Assembly: GCA_963831235.1 (NCBI GenBank)
Contig: CAWHPS010000057.1
Location: forward strand, 62,001 to 126,000
Length of the DNA: 64,000 bases
Reading direction: 5' to 3'
DNA from: CAWHPS01 sp963831235
Lineage (GTDB): Bacteria > Fibrobacterota > OXYB2-FULL-49-7 > JAEUSG01
The translations under genes were made by a program, and so were the position numbers. This document shows, one piece after another, positions 53,692 through 62,311 of the stretch. Below the pieces are notes generated by a model, which worked only from the letters and a program-made list of their open reading frames with translations, was not told where the DNA came from and did not search any database. How positions within the stretch are numbered: the stretch's first letter is position 1; the number at the start of each line of letters is the position of its first letter.

Positions 53692-54416
53692 ACGAGAATA
53701 CAAAAGTAATACTTTACCAGAAATGGCGGCGGCTGGGGTGGGATGTGGATGCAAAACCATATCATGATCATGTGGATCCGGAAGAAACCATTGTAGAGAC
53801 CACTTATGCCGGCCGTTACGATGATCGTATGTTTGAATGGCTCTTGACGTTTATAAGAAATTATTGGGACCTGATTAATACTAAGAAGGTGCTTAGGCTG
53901 ATTGAATGGGCGGACAAACCCATTCTTGGGGCGGTCTTTGATATTGCAATGGCAAATGGGGCGAACAGGAACTTGCGGACAATTACAGAAAAATGCAAAC
54001 CTTACGACAAGCCGCAAATTCTTTTCCATGATATGGGGAAGTTTGAAGGATTACGTGAACAGGAAAAAAAGAATGGTCTGGAAGTTTACCGGAAATGGGG
54101 TCTTTACTGTACCATGATGGATTTTTATGAAGATGCGGCAATAAACAGGAGAGAGGTGTTGAAACAAAATCCTCTTTTGGCCTTGAGGGCTTTTTTAGGG
54201 CCTAACATCCGGGCGGAAATTTTGTTTTCACTTGAACATGAGACTGGTATTGCCATCCAGGCTCTATCACGGAGCATAGGGTATGCCTACAGCGCGGTTT
54301 ATAATGAAATATTAGCTATGTTGAAAAATGGGCTTGTTGTGGAACAAAAAGGCCGCGGGCACATGATGACCTTAAGCAAACACACCCGCCAAATATTGAA
54401 AGTGCTGCCGTTATAA
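53688..54416 (+). CDS. Partner protein with C-terminal winged-helix segment
   Basis: A 242-residue protein that I do not recognise as a named family. The C-terminal 70 residues have the layout of a winged helix (IRAEILFSLEHETGIAIQAL, SIGYAYSAVYNEILAML, then the wing GLVVEQKGRGHMMTLS). The N-terminal 150 residues are helical with many Trp and Tyr (YQKWRRLGWDVD, FEWLLTFIRNYWDL). It overlaps the nucleotidyltransferase gene by 4 bases. A DNA-binding partner of a nucleotidyltransferase matches the plan of AbiEi/AbiEii-type modules, but the winged helix here sits at the C-terminus rather than the N-terminus. Confidence 0.6.
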   Translation: MNENTKVILYQKWRRLGWDVDAKPYHDHVDPEETIVETTYAGRYDDRMFEWLLTFIRNYWDLINTKKVLRLIEWADKPILGAVFDIAMANGANRNLRTITEKCKPYDKPQILFHDMGKFEGLREQEKKNGLEVYRKWGLYCTMMDFYEDAAINRREVLKQNPLLALRAFLGPNIRAEILFSLEHETGIAIQALSRSIGYAYSAVYNEILAMLKNGLVVEQKGRGHMMTLSKHTRQILKVLPL

Positions 54417-54554
54417 TAAAGTAATCCTAAAATCCAGTTCCGCCGACTCCATACGCAGGTAAATATTGCAAATACTAAAACATTAGCGGAAAATGAAGAA
54501 AAATAGCTATTTTATTCCCGGATATCAGTTTGTCTATAAACTTAGGGGCTTACC

Positions 54555-54923
54555 ATGATAATAAATAAAATCCTAATTGTCGATGATTCGCCTACAATGA
54601 TTGGCATCATGCTGAATACGCTTAATAAAGCTGGTTACAATTCCGTTGAAACCGCTGAAAACGGGAAAGATGCACTTGAAAAGCTCGCTGCTGATCCAAC
54701 GATCAATATTATTCTTACGGATTGGAACATGCCGGTGATGAGCGGTTTTGAACTCCTTACGGCTGTAAAGGCTGATCCTAAGTTAAAGAGCCTGCCTGTT
54801 ATTATGGTAACTTCAAGGAGCGTAAAAGAGGACATATTAATGGCCATAAAGAGCGGGGCAAAGGATTACGTGGTAAAGCCCTTTACAATTGACGCAATAA
54901 AGCAGAAACTGCAGGGGCTTTAG
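54555..54923 (+). CDS. CheY-like single-domain response regulator
   Basis: A 122-residue receiver with the acidic pair in ILIVDDSPTM, phospho-acceptor Asp56 in ILTDWNMPVM, the switch Thr/Ser in VMVTSRS and Lys108 in YVVKPFT. No output domain. It resembles chemotaxis-type CheY proteins. The second receiver gene starts about 66 bases after its stop, and both precede thrS, so they are likely transcribed with the translation operon. Confidence 0.93.
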   Translation: MIINKILIVDDSPTMIGIMLNTLNKAGYNSVETAENGKDALEKLAADPTINIILTDWNMPVMSGFELLTAVKADPKLKSLPVIMVTSRSVKEDILMAIKSGAKDYVVKPFTIDAIKQKLQGL

Positions 54924-54989
54924 TGAGATACCATCTTTTCGGCATGCGCTTGTTTTGGATTGCAAACAACAACTATTTTCATCTTTACA

Positions 54990-55469
54990 ATGGCTGAAGA
55001 AACCACACCGGATGTGATACCGGAAAAAATTGTTTCCAGTATTACGACCACACACCATATAAAATTGGAAACACTGAAAGTCCTTTTAGTGGATGACTCC
55101 AGGTCTTTTCTATACATGCTTGAAGGCCAGCTCAAGAGGAAAGGTTTTACGAAAATCGTAACCGCTTCAAACGGGCGCGAGGCGATTGAAAAGATCCGAA
55201 GTGAGCAATTCGATCTTATACTATGCGACTGGGACATGCCTGTCATGAACGGTTTTGAATTGGCCAAGGAAATAAAAACAGACCCAGGTCTGGTTAACAT
55301 TCCTTTTATCATGATTACAGCCAAGTCCAGCAAGGCTGATATTTTAAACGCGATTAGGAAAGGCGTTGATAACTATATTGTAAAGCCAATACAAGTGGAT
55401 GTCCTGGTAAAGAAAATTACGGAAACCATGCAGAAAAAACAATTGAAAGGTCTGGATTTAACACCATGA
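54990..55469 (+). CDS. Second CheY-like response regulator
   Basis: A 159-residue protein from the ATG at 54990. It has a 32-residue N-terminal extension before a full receiver: VLLVDDSRSFLYML, Asp in LILCDWDMPVMNGFELA, MITAKSS and YIVKPIQ for the conserved Lys. Its sequence is closest to the neighbouring CheY-like protein within the window (DWxMPVMxGFEL in both), suggesting tandem duplication. Its stop overlaps the thrS start as ATGA, so signalling and threonyl-tRNA synthetase are co-translated. Confidence 0.9.
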   Translation: MAEETTPDVIPEKIVSSITTTHHIKLETLKVLLVDDSRSFLYMLEGQLKRKGFTKIVTASNGREAIEKIRSEQFDLILCDWDMPVMNGFELAKEIKTDPGLVNIPFIMITAKSSKADILNAIRKGVDNYIVKPIQVDVLVKKITETMQKKQLKGLDLTP

Positions 55470-57394
55470 AGATAAAACTTCCCGATGGTTCGGAAAAAGA
55501 GGTTGCTCAAGGGGCGACCGCATATATTGTAGCGCTTTCAATATCCGAAGGGCTGGCCCGCGCTTCCGTGGCAGCTCGCATAAACGGGGTTGTCCGAGGT
55601 CTTGATACGGGTTTAAAAGACGGAGATACGCTCGAACTCATAAAGTTCGATTCACCTGTTGGGAAAGAGGTCTTCTGGCACACAACGTCTCATATTATGG
55701 CACAGGCCGTAAAATCCCTTTATCCTGATGTAAAGGTCACAATCGGCCCTGCAATAGACGCGGGTTTCTATTATGACTTTGATACAAAGACGCCCCTTTC
55801 CAATGCTGATTTTGAGGCAATAGAAAAGAAAATGGCCGAGATAGCAGGGCAAAAACTTCTTATAACACGAAAAGAACTTTCCCGCTCTGATGCAATCTCG
55901 TTTTTTTCAGGGCTTGGTGAAACTTACAAGGTTGAAATCATAAACGGACTTCCTGAGAATGAGCCTGTGTCCGTTTATACGCAGGGCGATTTTACGGATC
56001 TTTGTCGCGGGCCGCACCTTCCTGATACCGGAAGAATCAAGGCTGTCAAGCTCCTTTCCATTGCTGGCGCATACTGGCGGGGGGACGAGAAGAACCCCAT
56101 GCTCCAGAGGCTTTATGGAATCTCCTTCCCAGACAAAAAGGAGCTGAACGATTATCTCACCTTCCTCGAAGAGGCGAAAAAACGCGATCACCGTAAAATA
56201 GGACGAGAGCTTAATCTTTTCTCGTTTCACGAGGAAGGGCCCGGCTTCCCATTTTTCCATCCCGACGGCATGACCCTTTACAATACGCTTATAGATTACA
56301 TGCGGGGTGAACTTAAAAAACGGGGCTATGGTGAGGTCCGTACGCCGATCATCTTAAGTGAAGCCCTATGGCATACAAGCGGACACTACGACAACTTCCG
56401 CGAGTCAATGTATTTTTCCACAATCGACGAAAGGCCCTTTGCCATAAAACCCATGAGCTGTCCGGGCTGTCTCCTCATATTCAAATCATCCGTGCATTCG
56501 TACAGGGAACTCCCGCTTCGCCTCGCAGAATTCGGGCATGTCCACAGGCACGAACTGTCAGGCGTATTGCACGGTCTTTTCCGCGTACGGGCATTTACCC
56601 AGGACGACGCCCACTCCTTCTGCACACCGGATCAGCTCCAGGACGAAATCCTGCGCATGGTGGAATTTGTGATGGACGTTTATCGTACAATGGGATTTTC
56701 TGAGACGGAAGTATTTATTGCAACCCGTCCGCAAAAGTTTATCGGCAGCGAATCGGACTGGACAATGGCAACGGATGCACTTAAGACATCCCTTAGGCAG
56801 AAGGGCATACCTTTCAAAATAAAGGAAGGCGAAGGCGCTTTCTACGGACCCAAGATTGAATTCAATATCAAGGATTGTTTAAAACGCAACTGGCAGTGCG
56901 GTACAATACAGGTTGATTTCTCAATGCCGAAACGTTTCGAACTTGAATATGTGGGCGAAGACGGGAACCCTCACACCCCTGTCATGATTCACCGCGCGAT
57001 TCTCGGGTCAATCGAACGCTTCCTTGGCGTAATGATAGAGCACTATTCAGGTGATTTTCCTTTGTGGCTTTCCCCAAGACAGGTTGTAATAATTCCGGTG
57101 TCGCGCAAATTCCTCGACTATTCTGAATCAATCATGAAAAGGCTCACTGATGAAGGCCTTCGAGTTGATTTGGACAGAAGGGACGAGAAAGTGGGTTACA
57201 AGATTCGCGACGGAGAAAATAGCCGCATACCATGCATGATGATCATAGGAGAAAAAGAAGCGACAGAAGGGACTGTTTCAGTGCGTCGCAGAAAATCAGG
57301 GGATTTGGGCAGTTTCAAATTGGATGATATAATAAACAAACTTAAAACAGAGATTGCTGACAAGCAGCAACCTGAAACTTTACTGAGGAGGTAG
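55466..57394 (+). CDS. thrS: Threonyl-tRNA synthetase
   Basis: A 642-residue class II synthetase. Domains: TGS (1-62), the editing domain with HTTSHIMAQAVKSLYPDVKV (HxxxH), GDFTDLCRGPHLPDTG, the catalytic core with MSCPGCLLIFKSSVHSYREL and zinc ligands Cys/His in that block, GEGAFYGPKIEFN, and the anticodon-binding domain from about 545 (VVIIPVSRKFLDY). It charges tRNA-Thr. Stop and start with infC are within the same Shine-Dalgarno stretch, giving the conserved thrS-infC-rpmI-rplT order. Confidence 0.98.
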   Translation: MKIKLPDGSEKEVAQGATAYIVALSISEGLARASVAARINGVVRGLDTGLKDGDTLELIKFDSPVGKEVFWHTTSHIMAQAVKSLYPDVKVTIGPAIDAGFYYDFDTKTPLSNADFEAIEKKMAEIAGQKLLITRKELSRSDAISFFSGLGETYKVEIINGLPENEPVSVYTQGDFTDLCRGPHLPDTGRIKAVKLLSIAGAYWRGDEKNPMLQRLYGISFPDKKELNDYLTFLEEAKKRDHRKIGRELNLFSFHEEGPGFPFFHPDGMTLYNTLIDYMRGELKKRGYGEVRTPIILSEALWHTSGHYDNFRESMYFSTIDERPFAIKPMSCPGCLLIFKSSVHSYRELPLRLAEFGHVHRHELSGVLHGLFRVRAFTQDDAHSFCTPDQLQDEILRMVEFVMDVYRTMGFSETEVFIATRPQKFIGSESDWTMATDALKTSLRQKGIPFKIKEGEGAFYGPKIEFNIKDCLKRNWQCGTIQVDFSMPKRFELEYVGEDGNPHTPVMIHRAILGSIERFLGVMIEHYSGDFPLWLSPRQVVIIPVSRKFLDYSESIMKRLTDEGLRVDLDRRDEKVGYKIRDGENSRIPCMMIIGEKEATEGTVSVRRRKSGDLGSFKLDDIINKLKTEIADKQQPETLLRR

Positions 57395-57401
57395 GCCTAT
57401 T
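57386..57401 (+). promoter_or_regulatory. infC translation start: strong Shine-Dalgarno and AUU codon
   Basis: AGGAGG (57386-57391) lies 7 bases before an in-frame ATT (57399-57401), inside the thrS stop region. IF3 genes in many bacteria start with AUU so that IF3, which rejects non-AUG starts, can limit its own translation. Confidence 0.9.
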
Positions 57402-58118
57402 TTAGCCAGAAACGAAAACAACAAGATCCGGATCAACCATATGATCCGTGTGTCCCAGGTCAGGGTCATAGACCAGCATGGACAGCAGCTGGGGATTTTA
57501 AGCACCAAAGACGCCGTAACCCAGGCGCGCGAAGCCGGTTATGATCTCATTGAAATATCACCCACGGCAAATCCGCCGGTATGCAGGATAGGTGATTTCG
57601 GTAAATATAAATATGAACTCACCAAGAAACAGAAGGATGCCAAGAAAAAGCAGCACATAGTGCATCTCAAGGAACTCAAGATGCATCCCAAGACCGAAGC
57701 GAATGATTATGCCTATCGTATAAAACATGCGCGGGAGTTTCTGGAGGACGGGGACAGGGTACGCATCACAGTTGTCTTTAAGGGACGGGAAATGGCTTAT
57801 CTTGATTTCGGGCGGCGCATTCTTATTAAAGCAGCCGCGGATCTGGCAGACATGGCCGACTGCGAGGTCAATGCTCTTATGGAAGGCCGCAATATGTATT
57901 CAATCTTCACCATTAAGAAGAACGTCCTTAAGAAGGTGAGGTCTGAAAGGGACCGTGCTGAAAAGCTTGAGGGACAGGAACGCAAAGGGATTGCAGGCGA
58001 TGCTGAAGTCCCGGAGCATACAATGGAAGAACCGGATTCAGAAGAGGAGTCCATGGCGGAAGAAGAAGAGGAGATTGAAGAAGTTTCCGAAGCAACGGAT
58101 GACACGGAAAATATGTAG
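57399..58118 (+). CDS. infC: Translation initiation factor IF-3 (AUU start, acidic tail)
   Basis: From the ATT at 57399 the protein is 239 residues; the next in-frame ATG (57441) would cut conserved N-terminal residues (RNENNKIRINHMIRVSQVRV). The N-domain ends with ISPTANPPVCRIGDFGKYKY and the C-domain carries KFKGRE-type VVFKGREMAYLDFGRR. IF-3 binds the 30S subunit, blocks 50S joining and checks the start codon. Beyond the normal end at about residue 190 is an unusual acidic tail rich in Glu, about 45 residues (for example EEESMAEEEEEIEEVSEA). It is followed by rpmI and rplT in the standard order. Confidence 0.97.
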   Translation: MLARNENNKIRINHMIRVSQVRVIDQHGQQLGILSTKDAVTQAREAGYDLIEISPTANPPVCRIGDFGKYKYELTKKQKDAKKKQHIVHLKELKMHPKTEANDYAYRIKHAREFLEDGDRVRITVVFKGREMAYLDFGRRILIKAAADLADMADCEVNALMEGRNMYSIFTIKKNVLKKVRSERDRAEKLEGQERKGIAGDAEVPEHTMEEPDSEEESMAEEEEEIEEVSEATDDTENM

Positions 58119-58196
58119 TCCCATGTTTTTAATTTAATATTACATACAACGATTTGAAAATATTATATTTTCCGTTCTGTAGAAAAAGGAGAATTA

Positions 58197-58391
58197 ATGC
58201 CTAAAATGAAAACAAGCCGCTGTGCGGCGAAACGTTTCAAGGTCACGGCCAATGGCAAGATTAAACGTGCGCATGGTTTTAAGCGCCATATCCTGACCAC
58301 AAAGACCAAGAAGGTCAAGCGCGCTTTGCGGAAAGGCGCTTATGTGGCCAAGAGCGATGAAAGAAAAATCAAACGGCTTTTAGGTTTATAA
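58197..58391 (+). CDS. rpmI: 50S ribosomal protein L35
   Basis: A 64-residue basic protein: MPKMKTSRCAAKRFKVTANG, GFKRHILTTKTKKVKRALRK. Full family length, aaaaggag ribosome site, 78-base AT-rich gap after infC. It binds rRNA in the large subunit. Confidence 0.98.
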   Translation: MPKMKTSRCAAKRFKVTANGKIKRAHGFKRHILTTKTKKVKRALRKGAYVAKSDERKIKRLLGL

Positions 58392-58409
58392 CGCAAGGAG
58401 TCAATAAGT

Positions 58410-58763
58410 ATGCCACGAGTTAAAAAAAGCGTAGCATCCCGCGCAAGGCGTAAACGGATGATCCAAAACGCCAAAGGCGTTCGGGGGATGCGAAACAACA
58501 CATTCAAACTGGCCAAAGAGACCGTAGAACGCGGCTTGCGTTTTGCATATCGGGACCGCCGCGCAAAGAAACGCAGCTTCAGGGAACTCTGGATAGTCCG
58601 CATTAACGCAGCATGCAGGTTATTCGGCCTTTCTTATGGCCGATTTATAGGCGGTCTTAATAAAGCCGGAATCCTTCTCAATCGGAAAATTCTGGCGGAT
58701 TTGGCTGTCACAGATCAAAAGGCGTTCGAACGCCTGGCGGCCATCGCCAAAGAAAACATTTAA
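58410..58763 (+). CDS. rplT: 50S ribosomal protein L20
   Basis: A 117-residue protein: MPRVKKSVASRARRKRMIQN, RDRRAKKRSFRELWIVRINA, YGRFIGGLNKAGILLNRKIL and VTDQKAFERLA. Normal length. It is needed for early assembly of the large subunit. In some bacteria L20 represses its own operon; no leader structure was recognised here. An intrinsic terminator follows it. Confidence 0.98.
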   Translation: MPRVKKSVASRARRKRMIQNAKGVRGMRNNTFKLAKETVERGLRFAYRDRRAKKRSFRELWIVRINAACRLFGLSYGRFIGGLNKAGILLNRKILADLAVTDQKAFERLAAIAKENI

Positions 58764-58792
58764 AGCAAAACAGAATATCAAGCTTTAAAAAG

Positions 58793-58839
58793 CCGGATTG
58801 TTTAGGAGGGTGACCTGCCTGAAACATCCGGTTTTTTTT
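58793..58839 (+). terminator. Intrinsic terminator between rplT and pheS
   Basis: CCGGATTGTTT (58793-58803) pairs with AAACATCCGG (58822-58831) with one bulge; an inner AGGAGGG...CCTGCCT stem extends it, and eight T follow at 58832-58839. It would end the thrS-rplT transcript and may act as an attenuator for pheST. Confidence 0.88.
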
Positions 58840-58869
58840 ATTGGAAAATATTTATTTGATGGGGTCATA

Positions 58870-59883
58870 ATGGGATCGGTTGTTGAAAAACTGGAGTCAT
58901 TAAGAAACGAGGCTTTGCAGGAAATCAAAACCTCGGCCGACGAGAATGCTGTTTACCAGGTCAAATCAAAATACATCGGCAAGAAAAGCGAAATTTCCGA
59001 ACTCCTCAAGGGAATAGCCTCGCTTTCTATAGAAGAAAAACGGGCAATCGGCGGTCGGGTAAACAGTGTCAAGGAAGAGATAGAAACGTTTATCGAAGAA
59101 CGGCTCAAAGAGCTTTTATCAAAAGGCGCATCTTATTCTTTTGATCCTAACCTGCCGGGCCTTACGCCGTCTCTTGGGCGTTTGCACCCGCTCACCAGGG
59201 TAATGAACGAAATTAAAAGCGTATTCATGCAAATGGGCTTTTCAGTTGCCGAAGGCCCTGAGGTCGAGACCGACTATTATAATTTCGAAGCCCTGAATAT
59301 GCCATTGCACCATCCAGCCCGCGATATGCACGACACATTTTTCCTTTATCCGGAAGTGCTTTTGCGCACTCACACATCGCCGGTACAGGTCCGGGTAATG
59401 GAAAAAAGCAAACCGCCGATTCGTATTATAGCACCAGGCCGTGTTTATAGGCATGATTTTTTCGACGCATCGCATTCACCTGTGTTCTCGCAAGTTGAAG
59501 GGCTTTATGTGGATGAAGGGGTGTCATTTGCGGATCTCAAAGGAACTCTTGATGCATTTGTAAAATGTTTTTTCGGATCAGACACCAACATCCGTTTCAG
59601 ACCGAGCTTTTTTCCGTTCACGGAGCCGTCTGCTGAAATGGATGTACGCTGCATTTTGTGTGGAGGTCCCGGTTGTCCGGTGTGTAAGCGTACCGGGTGG
59701 ATCGAGATTATGGGATGCGGAATGGTTGATCCCAATGTGTTCAAAGCTGTTGGAATAGATCCTGAGGTTTTTACCGGGTTCGCCTTTGGCATGGGAGTTG
59801 AACGTATTGCAATGCTGAAATATGGGATAGACGATATTCGGAATTTTTTCGAGAACGATATACGGTTTCTTACCCAGTTTTAA
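58870..59883 (+). CDS. pheS: Phenylalanyl-tRNA synthetase alpha subunit
   Basis: A 337-residue subunit from the ATG at 58870; an earlier in-frame start would run through the terminator hairpin. The N-terminal coiled coil (about 1-85) is followed by the class II core: LHPLTRVMNEIKSVFMQMGF, FWVEGPEVETDYYNFEALN-type region, LLRTHTSPVQVRVM, RVYRHDFFDASHSPVF, the zinc-knuckle-like CILCGGPGCPVCKRTGW, and FAFGMGVERIAMLKYGI. Makes Phe-tRNA together with PheT, which starts 13 bases later. Confidence 0.97.
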   Translation: MGSVVEKLESLRNEALQEIKTSADENAVYQVKSKYIGKKSEISELLKGIASLSIEEKRAIGGRVNSVKEEIETFIEERLKELLSKGASYSFDPNLPGLTPSLGRLHPLTRVMNEIKSVFMQMGFSVAEGPEVETDYYNFEALNMPLHHPARDMHDTFFLYPEVLLRTHTSPVQVRVMEKSKPPIRIIAPGRVYRHDFFDASHSPVFSQVEGLYVDEGVSFADLKGTLDAFVKCFFGSDTNIRFRPSFFPFTEPSAEMDVRCILCGGPGCPVCKRTGWIEIMGCGMVDPNVFKAVGIDPEVFTGFAFGMGVERIAMLKYGIDDIRNFFENDIRFLTQF

Positions 59884-59896
59884 TTAAAAGGAATAT

Positions 59897-62266
59897 ATGA
59901 AAGCGCCTTTGTCTTGGTTAAGGGAACATACTCAAATTGACGTGAGTACAGACGACCTTGTCGATATTTTCACATTTCTCGGTCTTGAGGTTGAAAGCGT
60001 AAGCAACAGATACACTCCACTTAAGGGTGTTGTAATCGGAAAAGTCCTTGAGAGCCGGCGTCACCCCAATGCTGATCGCCTTACGGTAAACAATGTTGAT
60101 GTGGGTCCGGAGGTCTTGCAGATTGTATGTGGTGCCTCAAATGTAAAGGCAGGGCTCACTGTGCCGGTAATCCTTGCAGGCCATAAACTGCCCGACGGCA
60201 CCGAGATAAAAAAATCAAAAATACGCGGTGAAATTTCCTGCGGCATGATATGTTCCGAAAGGGAGCTTGGGATAAGTGAAGAGGCGCAGGGCATTATGGA
60301 GCTTGATAACGGGTTCAAGGCAGGCGAAATCTTTTCAGCCCTCCATTTCAAAGAAGACCCTGTGTTTGATATTGCGGTTCTTCCCAATCGGCCTGATTGT
60401 CTTTCAATTTCAGGACTTGCACGCGAACTTTCAGCAAAACTTCGCAAGCCCTTGAATCTTCTATCTCCTGTGTTAAAAGAGGGCGACCTTTTATGCGATT
60501 CCAAAGCAAAGGTCACAATTCTTGACCCAAGCGGTTGCCCTCGTTATGCTGCGCGGCACATCTCGGGTGTTAAAATAGGGCCGTCACCGGAATGGATGGT
60601 AAAGCGGCTGCGTTCGGTCGGGATGCGCTCGATAAACAATGTGGTTGATGTGACTAATTTTGTCCTCATGGAACTTGGACACCCTTTGCACGCTTTTGAT
60701 TATAATAAAATTGCGGGGCGGGAAATAATTGTACGCAGGGCTTTGCCTGGCGAAAAAATGAAAACACTTGACGGTATGCTCCGCGAGCTTTCAGAAAAAG
60801 ACTTGCTTATATGCGATGCTGAAAAGCCGGTTGCATTGGCTGGTGTCATGGGTGGAGAAAGCTCCGAGGTATCGGATTCAACAACGGAAATTCTTCTCGA
60901 ATCCGCATATTTTAATCCAAAGAGCATCAGTGTCACATCAAAGAGAATGGAATTGTTGTCAGAGGCATCTTTCCGTTTTGCGCGCGGGGCTGACCCTGGC
61001 ATTCTTGAAAAAGCACTTGACATGGCAACATCGCTTATATGCGAACTTTCCGGAGGTGTGCCATCAAAGGGTTTTATCGACGTTAATCCTGGAAACATAA
61101 GGCCGCTTGTTTTCAAGGTGCGTACATCATCAATAAACCGTTTGCTTGGAACATCGCTTTCAAAGGATGAAATTAAAGAATCCCTTCAAAGCATTGGAAT
61201 CATCTGCACGGAAGGGGATGATTTCATGGTTACCGTACCGACCGGACGTCCTGATCTGTACCGGGAGGCGGACATCACGGAAGAGGTCGCCCGCTTGCGC
61301 GGATATGACACCATTCCGGTCAAAACAAGGGCTTCTGTTGATCTTTCAATAAGGGTAAGCAAACTTGATATATTCCGCGAATCTGTCCGCGGAATTATGA
61401 CGGGGCTCGGCCTCATGGAGGTCAAAACCAACAGCCTTGTCAACCCTGCTGATGAAGGGCTTTTTGCAATAGGGAAAGAAGCGCCGGTAATACGGAACCC
61501 ATTGAGTGTTGACATGTCAATTCTCAGGACTTGCATGATGCCAAGCCTGCTATCCGTTGTCGGAAGTAACAAAGCACGCAGCAACCGCGATATTACGATA
61601 TTTGAACTCGGAAAAGTGTTTGAAGTCAAAGGAGAGAATTTTCAGCCGATAGAAACGGAGATAGCAGCCATTGCAATGTCGGGCCTTAAAGACCCGGTGC
61701 AATGGAATGGGAAAAACCGTGAAGCTGACATTTATATTGCCCGTGGCCTGGTTGATGCTTTTGTGTCAAGGTTAACAGGGTATAAGGTAAATTTTACATT
61801 TGAGGCCCATTATGGATGTGAAGGCCTGAAATGCGAGGCTTCAAATGTGGTAATAGGCAGGGTGCTTAATGTATCAGGAATCATACTCAAACATTACAAT
61901 ATCTCAGAACCTGTATATTATATTGAAATTGATTTGGAACAGCTTTTTCGTATGAAAATTGAAGAGGTGCGTTTCAAATCTATGTCCAAATTCCCGCCAT
62001 CGGATCGCGATCTTGCAGTTGTTACTGATGAAAAGACAAGTACGGTTGAAATGATCAATACTATCAGGGCCGAATCGCAGCTTTTGGAAGAAGTGGTACT
62101 TTTTGATGTCTTCCGGGGAAAAGGACTTGGGGAAAACAAAAAATCAACGGCCTTTTCCCTTCGTTTCAGAAAGCCGGATGGAACGCTTATGGACAAAGAA
62201 GTGGACGCGGCATTTGAGAAAATTTTAAGTAAACTTAAAAACAAGTTTAATGCCATATTAAGATAG
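59897..62266 (+). CDS. pheT: Phenylalanyl-tRNA synthetase beta subunit
   Basis: A 789-residue subunit: EMAP-type tRNA-binding domain (about 40-150, VVIGKVLESRRHPNADRLTV and GEISCGMICSERELGI), B3/B4 with VVDVTNFVLMELGHPLHAFD, B5, the inactive synthetase-like core, and a C-terminal FDX-ACB domain (FKSMSKFPPSDRDLAVV, about 700-788) that holds the anticodon. Structural partner of PheS and site of editing. Usual length. Start just after a aaaggaa ribosome site. Confidence 0.97.
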   Translation: MKAPLSWLREHTQIDVSTDDLVDIFTFLGLEVESVSNRYTPLKGVVIGKVLESRRHPNADRLTVNNVDVGPEVLQIVCGASNVKAGLTVPVILAGHKLPDGTEIKKSKIRGEISCGMICSERELGISEEAQGIMELDNGFKAGEIFSALHFKEDPVFDIAVLPNRPDCLSISGLARELSAKLRKPLNLLSPVLKEGDLLCDSKAKVTILDPSGCPRYAARHISGVKIGPSPEWMVKRLRSVGMRSINNVVDVTNFVLMELGHPLHAFDYNKIAGREIIVRRALPGEKMKTLDGMLRELSEKDLLICDAEKPVALAGVMGGESSEVSDSTTEILLESAYFNPKSISVTSKRMELLSEASFRFARGADPGILEKALDMATSLICELSGGVPSKGFIDVNPGNIRPLVFKVRTSSINRLLGTSLSKDEIKESLQSIGIICTEGDDFMVTVPTGRPDLYREADITEEVARLRGYDTIPVKTRASVDLSIRVSKLDIFRESVRGIMTGLGLMEVKTNSLVNPADEGLFAIGKEAPVIRNPLSVDMSILRTCMMPSLLSVVGSNKARSNRDITIFELGKVFEVKGENFQPIETEIAAIAMSGLKDPVQWNGKNREADIYIARGLVDAFVSRLTGYKVNFTFEAHYGCEGLKCEASNVVIGRVLNVSGIILKHYNISEPVYYIEIDLEQLFRMKIEEVRFKSMSKFPPSDRDLAVVTDEKTSTVEMINTIRAESQLLEEVVLFDVFRGKGLGENKKSTAFSLRFRKPDGTLMDKEVDAAFEKILSKLKNKFNAILR

Positions 62267-62311
62267 TTAATATTGAAGTGTTTCATTACTAATCAACAAA
62301 AGGGGAATTAC

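Noticed and set aside
57441..57443. ATG at 57441 as the infC start
   Set aside because: It lacks its own ribosome site and would remove conserved N-terminal residues; the ATT at 57399 is well placed.
58801..58820. T-box-like sequence AGGAGGGTGACC before pheS
   Set aside because: It resembles the AGGGTGG.ACC T-box core, but the region is only about 100 bases, has no specifier stem, and the sequence is explained by the terminator hairpin.
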